From an uncultured Clostridia bacterium (GTDB lineage: Bacteria > Bacillota > Clostridia > Christensenellales > Borkfalkiaceae), in the NCBI GenBank assembly GCA_947627575.1, contig CANQWN010000008.1, forward strand, positions 35,562 to 99,561: 64,000 bases of DNA. Direction: 5' to 3'. Below are positions 34,560-44,791 of this stretch, piece after piece. How positions within the stretch are numbered: the stretch's first letter is position 1; every line of letters begins with the position of its first letter. Under the pieces are notes generated by a model that saw only the letters and a program-made list of their open reading frames with translations, was not told the DNA's origin and searched no databases. A program made the position numbers and the translations under genes.

Positions 34560-35306
34560 TTACAAGGTCAATATTTCCACGCCGTCCTCGGTTATGAGTA
34601 CGGTATTTTCATAATGCGCGGAAGGTTTTTTATCCGCGGTGGTTACCGTCCACCCGTCCTCGCGGCTGAAATCCACTTTGTAAGTTCCCATATTTATCAT
34701 AGGCTCTATACAGATGGTCATGCCCGCTTTCAGGCGTATGCCCGTGCCCTTCCTGCCGTAATTGGGGACGGAAGGGTCCTCGTGCATTTCCCTGCCTATG
34801 CCGTGCCCCGTAAGCGCCCTTACCACGCCGTAGCCGTAGCTTTCCGCATACGTCTGCACTGCGTAGCCTATGTCGTACAGGGGCGTGCCCGCGCGAAGAT
34901 TTTCCACAGCCTTGAAAAAGCACTCTTCGGTAACTTTTACCAACCTGCGTTTTTCCTCGCCCACGTCGCCTATCATAAAGGTGCGCGCCGCGTCGCCGTT
35001 GTAGCCGTTCTTTTCGGCGGTGATGTCCACGCTTACTATGTCGCCTTCCTTTATCACTCTGTCGGAAGGTATGCCGTGCACCACTGTTTCGTTTACCGAA
35101 ACGCAACTGCTGGCGGGGTATCCCTCGTAGCCGAGGCTGGAAGGAACGGCGCCGCTGCCTACTATGTACTTATATACAAGCTCGTCTACCTGCTTCGTAG
35201 TCATTCCGGCGCGGATATTCCTGCCGACGTATTCCAACGTTTCTTTGACTATTCTGCAACTTTCGCGCATATATTCGATTTCGCGCGCGCTTTTAACCGT
35301 TATCAT
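34560..35306 (-). CDS. map: Methionine aminopeptidase, type I
   Basis: 248 residues. Metal ligands are seen in VSVDITAEKNGYNGDAARTF (two Asp), TGHGIGREMHEDP (His) and TICIEPMI and TITE-like late Glu. It removes the start methionine from nascent proteins. Its ATG overlaps the adk stop (ATGA). Confidence 0.96.
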   Translation of the reverse strand: MITVKSAREIEYMRESCRIVKETLEYVGRNIRAGMTTKQVDELVYKYIVGSGAVPSSLGYEGYPASSCVSVNETVVHGIPSDRVIKEGDIVSVDITAEKNGYNGDAARTFMIGDVGEEKRRLVKVTEECFFKAVENLRAGTPLYDIGYAVQTYAESYGYGVVRALTGHGIGREMHEDPSVPNYGRKGTGIRLKAGMTICIEPMINMGTYKVDFSREDGWTVTTADKKPSAHYENTVLITEDGVEILTL

Positions 35307-35920
35307 AAACTGTCAAGAACTTCACACACCGCCGCGAAAACTTCTTCGGGGGATTTGTCGCCGCAAATTATCGTTTTCAGCTTTCCCTGCGCGCCGTAGT
35401 AATCAATCAGCGGCGCAGTTTGGCTTTCGTAAGTTTCAAGCCGCTTTTCAACCGTTTCGGGATTGTCGTCCTCGCGCCTGTAAAGGGGTTTGCCGCACTT
35501 TGCGCATACCTCGCTTCCGTTCAGACGGGAAACGTGATAGCTTGCGCCGCATACGCACATGCGCCTGCCGCATATCCTGTCCATAAGAAGCGCTTTATCC
35601 ACTTCGAGGTTGAGGCAGATATCTACCTGCGCAAATCCGTCCAGCTTTTCCGCCTGATATACGTTGCGCGGAAAGCCGTCCAGCATATAATCGTCCGCGC
35701 CCTGCACTGCGGATTTTACTATCTCGCACGTGACGTCGTCGGGGACGAGTTTGCCCGCGTCTATATAGCTTTTGGCAAGTTTGCCTATCGGCGTGCCGCC
35801 CTTTATGTTTGCGCGGAAAATGTCGCCCGTGGATATATGTTTAAGCGAATATTTTGCGGAAATTTTTTCCGCCTGCGTCCCTTTGCCGGCGCCCGGCGCC
35901 CCTAATAAAACGAGTTTCAT
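35303..35920 (-). CDS. adk: Adenylate kinase
   Basis: 205 residues. The P-loop is GAPGAGKGTQ (7-16), and LDGFPRN is the AMP-binding motif. The lid carries a zinc site, CVCGASYHVSRLNGSEVCAK then CG, typical of Gram-positive Adk. It interconverts AMP, ADP and ATP. Placed between secY and map as in most Firmicutes. Confidence 0.97.
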   Translation of the reverse strand: MKLVLLGAPGAGKGTQAEKISAKYSLKHISTGDIFRANIKGGTPIGKLAKSYIDAGKLVPDDVTCEIVKSAVQGADDYMLDGFPRNVYQAEKLDGFAQVDICLNLEVDKALLMDRICGRRMCVCGASYHVSRLNGSEVCAKCGKPLYRREDDNPETVEKRLETYESQTAPLIDYYGAQGKLKTIICGDKSPEEVFAAVCEVLDSL

Positions 35921-35922
35921 CT

Positions 35923-37287
35923 TTATTTGAGGAACCCTTTGTAATTTTTCATCATCAACTGCGACTGCAACTGTTTATCCAATTCCAGCGCGACGGATAC
36001 AACGATAAGTATACCCGTTGTGGAGAATACCGACAACAGCGCGGTATCAGCGGCAAGGTTAAGCCCCGTAACTACCATACTCAAAACGGAAGGCACAAAC
36101 GCGACTATCGAAAGATATATGGCGCCGAAAAGCGTTATCCTGCGGGAAATCTTTTTAAGATAATCTGCGGTGGGCTTGCCGGGACGTATACCCTGTATAA
36201 AGCCGCCGTTTTGCTGAATCGTTTTGGAAACGTCCTCGGGATTGAACTGCATTGAAGCATAGAAGAACGAGAACGCGAAGATAAGTACGCAAAGCACTAT
36301 CATATAGATCAGCTGCCCATACCACGCGCCGCTGCCGGAGAACCATTCGGTTATGTTGGCGTTGGCTTTGCTGTCCGGCATGAACAGACCTATTATCATT
36401 TGCGGGAAAGAAATAAGCGCGAACGCGAAGATGAGGGGCATAACGCCGGAACCCGATATCTTTATGGGGATATTGGAGGACTGCCCGCCGTACATCTTCC
36501 TGCCCTTTACCTGTTTTGCGTATTGGACGGGGATTCTGCGTTCGGACAAGTCGATTGCGACAATTGCCGTAAATTCCAGCACGGTGAGAATGACGAAGCC
36601 CAAAAGCTCCCACAATGCGCCGAGATTGCCGCCGAACAGATCGCCGAATTTATCGACGATAGTTATGCCGGCGGTGGAAAGTATGCCGACGAAGATTATA
36701 AGCGATATGCCGTTGCCTATGCCGTATTCGGTTATTCTTTCGCCTATCCACATAACAAGCATTGCGCCCGCCGTATATACCACGGTGAGGAATATGCCCG
36801 CCATCCACTTTGCGCCCGTATCCGACACGGCGCCGATGGCGCCGCCGCCGAAGCGCGCAAGATCTATCGAATCGCTTTGTATGCCGAAGTTTACAATTAT
36901 GCCTATCGCCTGTGCTATGGCAAGCAGTATCGTTACGTAACGGGTTATCTGGGCAATCTTTTTCCTGCCCTCTTCGCCCTCTTTGGATAAACGTTCAAGC
37001 GCGGGTATACCGACGGTAAGCAATTGAATTATAATCGACGCGTTGATGTACGGGCTTATGCCCAAAGCAAACAACGTGGCGCTTTCAAGCGAACCGCCCG
37101 TAATATCCGAAAGCAACTGCAAAAACGAATAGCTGTCGCTTGTGATGGTATCGCGGAAGGTATCGATATGAATGCCCGGTACGGGAATATAACTGCCTAC
37201 CCTGAAAACGAGAAGAAGAAGTAAAGTTATAAATATCTTCTTCCTTATTTCCTTTACCTTAAAACAATTTTTTATTGTTTCGAACAT
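35923..37287 (-). CDS. secY: Preprotein translocase subunit SecY
   Basis: 454 residues with ten membrane helices. Signature GSYIPVPGIH at the start of the periplasmic plug region, LGISPYINASIIIQLL and the cytoplasmic loop PVQYAKQVKGRKMYGGQSSN are visible. It forms the Sec channel with SecE and SecG in the inner membrane. GAGG lies before the ATG. Confidence 0.97.
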   Translation of the reverse strand: MFETIKNCFKVKEIRKKIFITLLLLLVFRVGSYIPVPGIHIDTFRDTITSDSYSFLQLLSDITGGSLESATLFALGISPYINASIIIQLLTVGIPALERLSKEGEEGRKKIAQITRYVTILLAIAQAIGIIVNFGIQSDSIDLARFGGGAIGAVSDTGAKWMAGIFLTVVYTAGAMLVMWIGERITEYGIGNGISLIIFVGILSTAGITIVDKFGDLFGGNLGALWELLGFVILTVLEFTAIVAIDLSERRIPVQYAKQVKGRKMYGGQSSNIPIKISGSGVMPLIFAFALISFPQMIIGLFMPDSKANANITEWFSGSGAWYGQLIYMIVLCVLIFAFSFFYASMQFNPEDVSKTIQQNGGFIQGIRPGKPTADYLKKISRRITLFGAIYLSIVAFVPSVLSMVVTGLNLAADTALLSVFSTTGILIVVSVALELDKQLQSQLMMKNYKGFLK

Positions 37288-37306
37288 CTTTTAAACCTCG
37301 CGGGTT

Positions 37307-37756
37307 TTATTCTACGATTTCTGCCTTTCCGCCCGCGGCTTCTATGGCCGATTTGGCGGTTTCGGAAAATTTTGCGGCTTTTACGGTAAGCGCGGCCTTC
37401 AATTCGCCGTTGCCCAAAACTTTAAGCCCTACCGAATTCTTTACCGATTTGGTAAGAGAATTTTCGGTTACGTATTCCCAATCGACTACGGTGCCGGCGG
37501 GAACATCGGCAAGCTGGCTGATATTGATTATTGTATAGTGCGTAGCCCACTTGTTGTGGAAGCCGCGCTTGGGTATGCGCCTTGCATAGGGCATCTGTCC
37601 GCCTTCAAACCCGGGACGTACGCCGCCGCCCGAACGCGCCCACTGACCTTTGTGACCCTTGCAGGAGGTTTTGCCGTGACCGGAACCTATTCCCCTGCCC
37701 AGCCTTTTGGTGCGCTTTGTTGCGCCCTCTGCGGGCGATAATGTATCTATACGCAT
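37307..37756 (-). CDS. rplO: 50S ribosomal protein L15
   Basis: 149 residues: RLGRGIGSGHGKTSCKGHKG and RIPKRGFHNKW are the conserved L15 blocks. Its ribosome site (AAGGAG) is formed by the end of rpmD. Confidence 0.97.
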   Translation of the reverse strand: MRIDTLSPAEGATKRTKRLGRGIGSGHGKTSCKGHKGQWARSGGGVRPGFEGGQMPYARRIPKRGFHNKWATHYTIINISQLADVPAGTVVDWEYVTENSLTKSVKNSVGLKVLGNGELKAALTVKAAKFSETAKSAIEAAGGKAEIVE

Positions 37757-37760
37757 ATTT

Positions 37761-37934
37761 TTACTCCTTTTCGACTTTAAGAAGGTATCCTACCTTTTTG
37801 ATCTGCCCGATATTTGCGGGCGTTTCCTCAAAGGTTTTGCTTTGTCCTATCTTACGAAGCCCCAAAGCCGCTACGGTATCCTTTACCGACTTTACTTCGT
37901 TGGACGCGCTTTTTATCAAAGTTACTTTCAACAT
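37761..37934 (-). CDS. rpmD: 50S ribosomal protein L30
   Basis: 57 residues, MLKVTLIKSASNEVKSVKDT then VAALGLRKIGQSKTFEETPA, the L30 fold. Between rpsE and rplO as expected. GGAGGGAAAGCA precedes the ATG. Confidence 0.95.
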   Translation of the reverse strand: MLKVTLIKSASNEVKSVKDTVAALGLRKIGQSKTFEETPANIGQIKKVGYLLKVEKE

Positions 37935-37946
37935 TGCTTTCCCTCC

Positions 37947-38480
37947 TTAAGAGATATCCGCGGCGTCCTTGCCGCGTGCGGCAGCCACTTCTTCGGGGGA
38001 CATAAGCTGATACAAGCCGCATATTGCAGCCTTTACGCAGTTTATGGGGTTGGAAGTGCCGTGAGACTTCGTTCTTACGTCCTTCACGCCTGCCGCTTCC
38101 ATTACGGCGCGCACGGGGCCGCCGGCTATAACGCCGGTACCTTCCGCAGCGGGCATCATAAGTACGTGCCCTCTGCCGAACACGCCCGTTACGGTGTGAG
38201 GTATGGAAGTGCCTTTAAGCGCTACGTGCTTCATGGCTTTCTTTGCCTGTGCCGTAGCCTTATCGATAGCTTCGGGAACTTCTTTGCTTTTGCCCATACC
38301 GTATCCTACCGAGCCGTTGCCGTCGCCGACTACCACCAAAGCCGCAAAACGCATATTTCTGCCGCCCTTTACGGTTTTGGTTACTCTGTTCACCTGTATA
38401 AGTTTTTTTACCAAGCCATCGTCTTCCTGCTGCCTTCTTCTGTTATCCCTTTTTGCAGGTCTTTCTTTCTTTTCTTCCAT
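37947..38480 (-). CDS. rpsE: 30S ribosomal protein S5
   Basis: 177 residues: [20 protein letters not shown] (S5 N-terminal dsRNA-binding domain) and [20 protein letters not shown] at the C-terminal side. The charged start [20 protein letters not shown] is a lineage extension. Confidence 0.97.
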   Translation of the reverse strand: MEEKKERPAKRDNRRRQQEDDGLVKKLIQVNRVTKTVKGGRNMRFAALVVVGDGNGSVGYGMGKSKEVPEAIDKATAQAKKAMKHVALKGTSIPHTVTGVFGRGHVLMMPAAEGTGVIAGGPVRAVMEAAGVKDVRTKSHGTSNPINCVKAAICGLYQLMSPEEVAAARGKDAADIS

Positions 38481-38489
38481 GTCCTACTC

Positions 38490-38858
38490 CTAAAATATAA
38501 GTCCGCCTTCTCTTGCGCCGTCGGCAACCGCCTTAACGCGCCCGGTGTAGAGGTAACCGCCTCTGTCGAAAACTACCGCCTTTAAACCTTTTTCAAGCGC
38601 TTTTTCGGCTACGCGTTTGCCTACCGCTTTCGCCGCGTCGGTCTTTGTCATATCCTTTATCGCGGCTTTCACGTCCTTTTCCATTGTGGAAGCCGAACAA
38701 ACGGTTACGCCTTTTACGTCGTCGATAAGCTGAACATATATGTGGTTTAAACTTCTGTAAACGCAAAGTCTGGGCATTTCGGCAGTGCCGCTTACCTTTT
38801 TGCGGACGCGGATGTGCCTGCGCTGTCTTTCCTTGTTTTTATCAATTTTCTTAATCAT
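38490..38858 (-). CDS. rplR: 50S ribosomal protein L18
   Basis: 122 residues: [37 protein letters not shown] and the C-terminal [20 protein letters not shown]. It binds 5S rRNA. Confidence 0.97.
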   Translation of the reverse strand: MIKKIDKNKERQRRHIRVRKKVSGTAEMPRLCVYRSLNHIYVQLIDDVKGVTVCSASTMEKDVKAAIKDMTKTDAAKAVGKRVAEKALEKGLKAVVFDRGGYLYTGRVKAVADGAREGGLIF

Positions 38859-38892
38859 ATAGCACCTTCTTCGGGCAACCGGGGCTTACGCC

Positions 38893-39441
38893 TTATTTCT
38901 TGCCCTTGCCTCCCGTCTTGCCTTCCTTGCGTTCGATTACCTCGTCCTTATAAGCTATGCCGTAGCCGTGATAAGGTTCGGGTTCGCGCAGTTTGCGGAT
39001 ATTTGCCGCGGTCTGTCCGACAAGCGTTTTATCTATGCCCGAAACAACTATTTCGTTGGGGGTGGGACATTCGAGTTTTACGCCCGCGGGTTCGGGGAAG
39101 TCCACATTGTGCGAATAGCCTATGCTGAGCACCACTTTGTTGCCCTGTTTTGCAACCTTCCAACCTACGCCGTTTACGGTGAGGCTTTTGGAATAGCCTT
39201 CCGAAACGCCCACAACCATATTGTGAAGCAATGCGCGGTACAGTCCGTGCTTCGCGTCGGTACCTTCCTTTTCGGAAGTTTTTATGACGTGCGCGGCTCC
39301 GCCTTCTACTTTTATGTCTATATCGCCTACAACCTTTTGGGTAAGCGTTCCCTTTGCGCCCTTTACCGTAATAACGCCGTCGGCAAACGTAACCGTTACG
39401 CCTGCGGGAAGGGTTACGGGCAATTTACCTATTCTTGACAT
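38893..39441 (-). CDS. rplF: 50S ribosomal protein L6
   Basis: 182 residues: MSRIGKLPVTLPAGVTVTFA at the start and the second-domain signature REPEPYHGYGIAYKDEVIER near the C-terminus. Confidence 0.97.
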   Translation of the reverse strand: MSRIGKLPVTLPAGVTVTFADGVITVKGAKGTLTQKVVGDIDIKVEGGAAHVIKTSEKEGTDAKHGLYRALLHNMVVGVSEGYSKSLTVNGVGWKVAKQGNKVVLSIGYSHNVDFPEPAGVKLECPTPNEIVVSGIDKTLVGQTAANIRKLREPEPYHGYGIAYKDEVIERKEGKTGGKGKK

Positions 39442-39453
39442 ACCTTTACCCCC

Positions 39454-39846
39454 TTACCAGACGTAGCAAAGCACTTCGCCGCCAACGTTTGCGGCTTTTG
39501 CCTGCCTGTCCGTCATTATTCCTTTGTTGGTGGAAAGAATAGCTATGCCCAATCCGTCCATTACGCGGGGCATATCCTCTACGCCCGCATACGTCCTTAA
39601 ACCGGGTTTGGAAATTCTTTTCAGCCCGTTGATTACCGAACGGCGCTTGCCGACGTATTTAAGCGTGATGTTGAGTTTGCCGGTGTAGCCGTCCTCAACA
39701 ACCTTGACGTCGGAAACATAACCTTCGGAAAGAAGTATATCGGCTATGGCTTTCTTCATATTGGAAGAAGGCACCTCAACCGTTTCCTTTTTTACCATTA
39801 TCGCGTTTCTTATACGCGTAAGCATATCTGCTATGGGATCCGTCAT
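39454..39846 (-). CDS. rpsH: 30S ribosomal protein S8
   Basis: 130 residues: [20 protein letters not shown] and the C-terminal [20 protein letters not shown] then [12 protein letters not shown] primary 16S binder; S8 can repress the spc operon in other bacteria. Confidence 0.97.
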   Translation of the reverse strand: MTDPIADMLTRIRNAIMVKKETVEVPSSNMKKAIADILLSEGYVSDVKVVEDGYTGKLNITLKYVGKRRSVINGLKRISKPGLRTYAGVEDMPRVMDGLGIAILSTNKGIMTDRQAKAANVGGEVLCYVW

Positions 39847-39859
39847 TTCTTATGCCTCC

Positions 39860-40045
39860 TTACCAACTTGACTTCTTTACGCCGGGAATCTGTCCCTTGT
39901 AAGCAAGGTTTCTGAAACAGATGCGGCATACGCCGTATTTACGAAGCACCGCGTGGGGTCTGCCGCAGATAGAACATCTGGTGTACGCCCTCGTGGAATA
40001 CTTGGCGGGTTTCTGCTGTTTGTTTATCATTGATTTTTTTGCCAT
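39860..40045 (-). CDS. rpsN: 30S ribosomal protein S14, zinc type
   Basis: 61 residues, the short Z form with [20 protein letters not shown] zinc ligands. The ATG at 40045 is chosen because AGAGGT lies six bases upstream. Confidence 0.96.
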   Translation of the reverse strand: MAKKSMINKQQKPAKYSTRAYTRCSICGRPHAVLRKYGVCRICFRNLAYKGQIPGVKKSSW

Positions 40046-40056
40046 ATCTTTACCTC

Positions 40057-40659
40057 TCACTTCTTGAAGGGCATACCCATCGCCCTTAAAAGCTCTCTCG
40101 CTTCTTCGTCGGTTTTAGCCGTCGTTACGAAGCATATATCCATACCTCTGATTTTTTCAACCTGATCGTATTGGATTTCGGGGAATATCAGCTGTTCCTT
40201 GACGCCCATACAGTAGTTGCCCTTGCCGTCGAAACTGTCGGTGGGGACGCCCCTGAAGTCGCGCACCCTCGGAAGCGCTATGGATACGAATTTATCGAAA
40301 AAGTCGTACATCATCCTGCCGCGCAGGGTAACTTTAAGTCCTACGGACATACCCTCGCGCACTTTGAAGTTCGCAACCGACTTCTTCGCCTTGGTAAGTA
40401 TAGGCTGCTGTCCGCAGATCTGCTTCATTTCGTTTTGGGCAGTCTGGATGGACTTTGCATTATCCTTTATATCGCCCAAACCGGAGCTGAGAACTATCTT
40501 TACCAGCTTGGGTACCTGCATCGGGTTTTTATAACCGAATTGCTTTGTGAGCGCGGGGACTACTTCTTCGGCATACATCGTCGCCATGCGCGGAACGTAT
40601 TTTTCTGCCGGGGCTTCGGCTTTTGCAGCCGCTTCCGTTTTTACAGTATTTTTAGCCAT
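40057..40659 (-). CDS. rplE: 50S ribosomal protein L5
   Basis: 200 residues. The core ([59 protein letters not shown]) is L5; the first ~20 residues (Ala/Lys/Glu-rich) are an extension over the usual 179. It binds 5S rRNA and contacts P-site tRNA. Confidence 0.96.
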   Translation of the reverse strand: MAKNTVKTEAAAKAEAPAEKYVPRMATMYAEEVVPALTKQFGYKNPMQVPKLVKIVLSSGLGDIKDNAKSIQTAQNEMKQICGQQPILTKAKKSVANFKVREGMSVGLKVTLRGRMMYDFFDKFVSIALPRVRDFRGVPTDSFDGKGNYCMGVKEQLIFPEIQYDQVEKIRGMDICFVTTAKTDEEARELLRAMGMPFKK

Positions 40660-40673
40660 TCCTCGTTACCCCC

Positions 40674-41099
40674 TTACTCTTCTGCCTTGTCGCCGGAATC
40701 GGGCGCGCCCTCTTCCTTCTTCGCGCGCTTTCTTACGCGCTTTTTGGGTTCTTCCTTCTTTGCCGCCGATTTGGCTTTGCCCGCGTACGCCTTATCCAGC
40801 GCCGCGCCGCATTTGGGACAAACCCTGTACTTTTTATCGCCGTTGAAAGCGTACTTCACGCGGACGGGTGCGGAGCAGGCGTCGCACACTACCATTACGT
40901 TGGAAACGTCGATAGGTCCTTCCTGTTCCACTATCTTGGAAACGTCGTTGGCTTTTCTCGCTTTCTTGGATTTTTTGTTGATGTTTACGCCTTCCACAAG
41001 CACCGTGCCTTTCTTGGGGGAAGTGGCAAGCACTTTGCCCTTTCTGCCGGCATATTTGCCCGTGATTACCAAAACGGTATCGTTTATTTTAACGTTCAT
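40674..41099 (-). CDS. rplX: 50S ribosomal protein L24 with zinc-ribbon-like tail
   Basis: 141 residues, longer than the usual ~105. KOW domain (VLVITGKYAGRKGKVLATSP) then CDACSAPVRVKYAFNGDKKY and CPKC, four cysteines that could hold zinc, followed by a Lys/Glu-rich C-terminal tail. L24 starts 50S assembly at the 5' end of 23S rRNA. Confidence 0.95.
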   Translation of the reverse strand: MNVKINDTVLVITGKYAGRKGKVLATSPKKGTVLVEGVNINKKSKKARKANDVSKIVEQEGPIDVSNVMVVCDACSAPVRVKYAFNGDKKYRVCPKCGAALDKAYAGKAKSAAKKEEPKKRVRKRAKKEEGAPDSGDKAEE

Positions 41100-41112
41100 A
41101 CCCTCACCTTCC

Positions 41113-41481
41113 TTACAATACTTCGGGTGCGAGAGAAATTATCTTCATATAGTTTTTCTCTCTCAACTCTCTCGCAATCGGTCCGAAGATACGGGTGCCG
41201 CGAGGTTCCTGGTTGCTGCCTATTATAACTGCCGCATTGTCGTCGAACGTGATATACGTTCCGTCGTTGCGCCTTATTCCTTTGGTGCTGCGCACTATTA
41301 CCGCTTTTACCACTTCGCCCTTTTTAACCGCGCCGCCGGGGGTTGCGGTTTTGACGGAGCAGACGATAACGTCGCCGATGTTGGCGGTCTTTCTCCACGA
41401 ACCGCCCATCACCTTGATACACATAAGCTCTTTGGCGCCGCTGTTATCCGCGGCTTTGAGCCTTGTTTGGGGTTGTATCAT
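41113..41481 (-). CDS. rplN: 50S ribosomal protein L14
   Basis: 122 residues, [20 protein letters not shown] and [20 protein letters not shown]. It forms inter-subunit bridges and is contacted by RsfS. A 170-bp spacer precedes it. Confidence 0.97.
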   Translation of the reverse strand: MIQPQTRLKAADNSGAKELMCIKVMGGSWRKTANIGDVIVCSVKTATPGGAVKKGEVVKAVIVRSTKGIRRNDGTYITFDDNAAVIIGSNQEPRGTRIFGPIARELREKNYMKIISLAPEVL

Positions 41482-41651
41482 AAATCTCTCTCCTTATAAT
41501 GATTTGAACTTACAACTGCAATTGCAGAGGATTGTTTTGCGGGCACATAAGCGGGAAGAGGTTACCCCGCTCTCCATTGTCCGCAAAAAGCAATCTTGCC
41601 CCCGCCCGAAAGCGGGTATTCCGGCGTTTCCGCATAAAAAGCGGAAGCGCA
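41482..41651 (-). other. Structured non-coding spacer between rpsQ and rplN
   Basis: 170 bp with no gene where other operon gaps are about 10-15 bp. Minus-strand hairpins in order: GCGCTTCCGC with GCGGAAACGC; CCCGC with GCGGG; and a longer stem GATTGCTTTTTGCGG with CCGCAAAACAATC enclosing AGCGGGG/CCCGCT. It ends with the rplN ribosome site GGAGAG. Confidence 0.6.
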
Positions 41652-41912
41652 TTATTTTGCTTTTTCCACGATTTCCGCCACGCGCCAATTTTTATCCTTG
41701 GAAAGTTTGCGCGTTTCGGCTATCCTTACGGTGTCGCCCACGCGGCACTCGTTATTTTCGTCGTGCGCCTTGAATCTGGTGGTTTTGGTTATCGTCTTTT
41801 TATACAGGGGGTGTTTGCTTTTTTCGGTTACGGCAACAATCACCGTCTTATCCATTTTGTCCGAAACGACAACGCCCACTCTTTCCTTTCTTAAAGTCGT
41901 TCTCTTTTCCAT
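41652..41912 (-). CDS. rpsQ: 30S ribosomal protein S17
   Basis: 86 residues: [26 protein letters not shown] and [20 protein letters not shown]. Primary 16S binder. Confidence 0.97.
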   Translation of the reverse strand: MEKRTTLRKERVGVVVSDKMDKTVIVAVTEKSKHPLYKKTITKTTRFKAHDENNECRVGDTVRIAETRKLSKDKNWRVAEIVEKAK

Positions 41913-41921
41913 AAATTCTCC

Positions 41922-42116
41922 TTACGCTTTCAACTGCCTTGCGCGCATTACAGTGTATACCCTTGCGATGTCCTTTTTAACGAGGTTTATCGAGAGGGGA
42001 TTTTCAAGCTGGCCGCTTGCATGGCGGAAACGCAGGTTGAAAAGTTCGGTTTTAAGTTCCTGCAACTTTGCGGTAAGTTCCGCGTCGCTTAAATTTACGA
42101 TTTCTTTAACCTTCAT
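41922..42116 (-). CDS. rpmC: 50S ribosomal protein L29
   Basis: 64 residues, [20 protein letters not shown] and [20 protein letters not shown]. The ATG at 42116 lies inside the end of rplP (11-bp overlap); an upstream reading would only repeat rplP sequence in another frame. Confidence 0.95.
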   Translation of the reverse strand: MKVKEIVNLSDAELTAKLQELKTELFNLRFRHASGQLENPLSINLVKKDIARVYTVMRARQLKA

Positions 42117-42573
42117 TGGCTTCACCGCCTCCCGCCGCTTCGGTTGCTTCTTCAACCGCCGCCGCGTCTTCTTTCTTCACAAACTTGCACTTTATGGGCA
42201 GTTTATGGCTTGCAAGGCGCATTGCTTCCCTTGCAACTTCTTCGGTTACGCCCGCCATTTCAAAAAGCACTCTGCCGGGTTTTACCACTGCAACCCAATA
42301 TTCAACCGAGCCTTTGCCGCTGCCCATACGCGTTTCGGCGGGCTTTTTGGTGATGGGTTTGTGGGGGAATATATCTATCCACACGTTGCCGCCGCGCTTG
42401 ATGAAACGGGTCATCGCTATTCTTGCCGCCTCTATCTGGTTGGAAGATATCCACGCGCACTCTTCAGCAACAAGCCCGTACTCGCCGTACGCTATCTTGT
42501 TGCCCTTCTGCGCCGTGCCCTTCATTCTGCCGCGGTGCTGTCTTCTTCTTTTAACTCTTTTGGGGATTAACAT
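42106..42573 (-). CDS. rplP: 50S ribosomal protein L16
   Basis: 155 residues: [20 protein letters not shown] and [20 protein letters not shown]. The last ~15 residues (Glu/Ala-rich) extend past the usual 137. Binds near the A-site tRNA elbow. Confidence 0.97.
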   Translation of the reverse strand: MLIPKRVKRRRQHRGRMKGTAQKGNKIAYGEYGLVAEECAWISSNQIEAARIAMTRFIKRGGNVWIDIFPHKPITKKPAETRMGSGKGSVEYWVAVVKPGRVLFEMAGVTEEVAREAMRLASHKLPIKCKFVKKEDAAAVEEATEAAGGGEANEG

Positions 42574-42574
42574 A

Positions 42575-43246
42575 TTATTCTTCGCCTCCGTCCGAGATTA
42601 TCAGCTTTTTGGATTTTTCAAGCACTTCGCCCTTGTATATCCAGCATTTAACGCCCAACACGCCGAAGGTGGTGTGCGCTTCCGCAAAGCCGTAATCTAT
42701 GTCCGCGCGTATCGTTTGAAGGGGAATAGAGCCTTCGTGATAGCTTTCGCTGCCGGCTATTTCCCTGCCGTCAAGTCTGCCGCCGACGGAAATTTTAACG
42801 CCCTTGACGCCCGTCTTGGTAACTTTTGCAAGCTGCTGTTTTACAGCCCTTCTGTAAGATACGCGTTTTTCAAGCTGGGCAGCAACCGATTCCGCGACAA
42901 GCTGTGCGTCCTGATCGATTTTGTCCACCTTTCTTACGTTGATTATTATCACTTTGCCGCCCGTAAGTTTGCCCAGCGACTTTTTTATAACTTCTATTTC
43001 GGAGCCGGCTTTGCCGATAAGCACGCCGGGGCGCCCCGTATAGATGCAAACTTCTATCTTGTTCGCCGCCCTTACTATGGTTACACGGCTTATAGCCGCG
43101 TCGTAATACTTCTTCTTGATGAAGTTACGTATTACGTTGTCTTCCTTAAGTTGCGCGCCGAAGTCCTTTTTGTCGGCATACCACTGGGTATCCCATGCGG
43201 AAATGATGCCAACCCTTAAACCGTGAGGATTAACTTTTTGTCCCAT
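42575..43246 (-). CDS. rpsC: 30S ribosomal protein S3
   Basis: 223 residues with [20 protein letters not shown], the KH domain ([19 protein letters not shown]) and [20 protein letters not shown]. Lies at the mRNA entry channel. Confidence 0.97.
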   Translation of the reverse strand: MGQKVNPHGLRVGIISAWDTQWYADKKDFGAQLKEDNVIRNFIKKKYYDAAISRVTIVRAANKIEVCIYTGRPGVLIGKAGSEIEVIKKSLGKLTGGKVIIINVRKVDKIDQDAQLVAESVAAQLEKRVSYRRAVKQQLAKVTKTGVKGVKISVGGRLDGREIAGSESYHEGSIPLQTIRADIDYGFAEAHTTFGVLGVKCWIYKGEVLEKSKKLIISDGGEE

Positions 43247-43258
43247 ATCTATGCCTCC

Positions 43259-43648
43259 TTATAAACTTTTCGCGTCAAGTATGACGGTTACGTGACTTGT
43301 TCTTTTAAGTATTGCGTGTCCCCTGCCCTTGGATACGGGTTGCATCCTTTTGAGATGGGGACCGCCGTCGGCGTACGCTTCGGCTACGTACAGGTCGCCC
43401 CTGTCCATGCCGTTGTTGTGTTCGGCGTTAGCCGCCGCCGAAAGCAAAACTTTTTTAACTTCTTCGCTGCCGCCTTTGTTGCAGTAGGTGAGTATGGCTT
43501 CCGCTTCGTCCACGCTTTTGCCGCGGATAAGCGCCAGCACCGTTCTTACCTTGTAGGGGGAAAGCCTTAAATACTTTGCCGTGGCATAAGGACGTTTGTC
43601 TTTATTGGCGGCAATTCTTTCCTGCTTTTTATTCATATTGCTTGCCAT
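43259..43648 (-). CDS. rplV: 50S ribosomal protein L22
   Basis: 129 residues: ATAKYLRLSPYKVRTVLALI and the exit-tunnel hairpin region MQPVSKGRGHAILKRTSHVT. The start MASNMNKKQERIAANKDKR is an extension. Confidence 0.97.
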   Translation of the reverse strand: MASNMNKKQERIAANKDKRPYATAKYLRLSPYKVRTVLALIRGKSVDEAEAILTYCNKGGSEEVKKVLLSAAANAEHNNGMDRGDLYVAEAYADGGPHLKRMQPVSKGRGHAILKRTSHVTVILDAKSL

Positions 43649-43662
43649 ATTCTTTCTACCTC

Positions 43663-43935
43663 TTACTTCTTGGCGGTTTTTGCCGCGTGTCCTTTAAACG
43701 TGCGCGTAGGCGCAAATTCGCCCAACTTGCAACCTACCATATCTTCGGTTACGTATACGGGAACGTGTTTTCTTCCGTCGTAAACGGCAATGGTGTGCCC
43801 CACCATCTGGGGGAATATAGTGGTTGCGCGCGACCACGTTTTAACGACTTTCTTTTCGCCGGAGGCGTTCATCGCTTCTATTCTCGATAAAAGCCTCTCT
43901 TCGGCGTAAGGTCCCTTTTTAACGCTTCTTGACAT
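43663..43935 (-). CDS. rpsS: 30S ribosomal protein S19
   Basis: 90 residues: [40 protein letters not shown] and [15 protein letters not shown]. Confidence 0.97.
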   Translation of the reverse strand: MSRSVKKGPYAEERLLSRIEAMNASGEKKVVKTWSRATTIFPQMVGHTIAVYDGRKHVPVYVTEDMVGCKLGEFAPTRTFKGHAAKTAKK

Positions 43936-43952
43936 ACCTTAAATACTCCTCC

Positions 43953-44780
43953 TTAATTAATCCTCTTTAATATAAATCTGGAAGTGGGGTTCTTCTTCTT
44001 TCTTGTCTTATAGCCCAACGCGGGTTTGCCCCAAGGCGTCATAGGGCCGGCATGCCCGACGGGGCTTTTGCCTTCGCCGCCGCCGTGAGGGTGATCGTTG
44101 GGGTTCATAACCGAACCGCGGACGGTGGGTCTTATACCCAAATGTCTGGTTTTGCCCGCTTTGCCCAAACTTATAATCTCGTGTTCGAGATTGCCTACCT
44201 GCCCGATAGTGGCTTTGCATTTGAGGGGGATAAGCCTCATTTCGCCGGAAGGCATTCTCAACGTTGCGTAAGCGCCCTCCTTCGCCATTATCTGTGCGGA
44301 TATGCCCGCCGCGCGGGCTATCTGCGCGCCCCTGCCGGGTTGCATTTCAACGGCGTGTACCACCGTACCTACGGGGATATCTGCCAAAGCGAGCGCGTTG
44401 CCCACCTTTATGTCCGCCGAAGAACCGGAAACAACCTTATCGCCTACGTTAAGCCCTACGGGTGCGAGAATGTATCTCTTTTCGCCGTCCGCATAGGCAA
44501 GCAAAGCGATGTTTGCCGATCTGTTGGGGTCGTACTGTATCGACTTTACCGTAGCGGGTATACCGTCCTTGTTGCGCTTGAAGTCGATCTTTCTGTACTT
44601 TATTTTGTTGCCGCCGCCGATATGGCGAACGGTCAGTCTGCCCAAATTGTTTCTTCCGCCCGTCTTGCGCTTGTCGTGCAACAGGCTTCTTTCGGGTTTG
44701 TCGCCGGAAAGTTCCGTATATGCGCTTACCGTCATAAAGCGGCGCGCGGAGGAAGTGGGTTTATACCTTTTGATTGCCAT
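43953..44780 (-). CDS. rplB: 50S ribosomal protein L2
   Basis: 275 residues: [20 protein letters not shown], and the C-terminal [20 protein letters not shown] that reaches the peptidyl transferase centre. Confidence 0.98.
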   Translation of the reverse strand: MAIKRYKPTSSARRFMTVSAYTELSGDKPERSLLHDKRKTGGRNNLGRLTVRHIGGGNKIKYRKIDFKRNKDGIPATVKSIQYDPNRSANIALLAYADGEKRYILAPVGLNVGDKVVSGSSADIKVGNALALADIPVGTVVHAVEMQPGRGAQIARAAGISAQIMAKEGAYATLRMPSGEMRLIPLKCKATIGQVGNLEHEIISLGKAGKTRHLGIRPTVRGSVMNPNDHPHGGGEGKSPVGHAGPMTPWGKPALGYKTRKKKNPTSRFILKRIN

Positions 44781-44791
44781 ATTCCGCCTCC

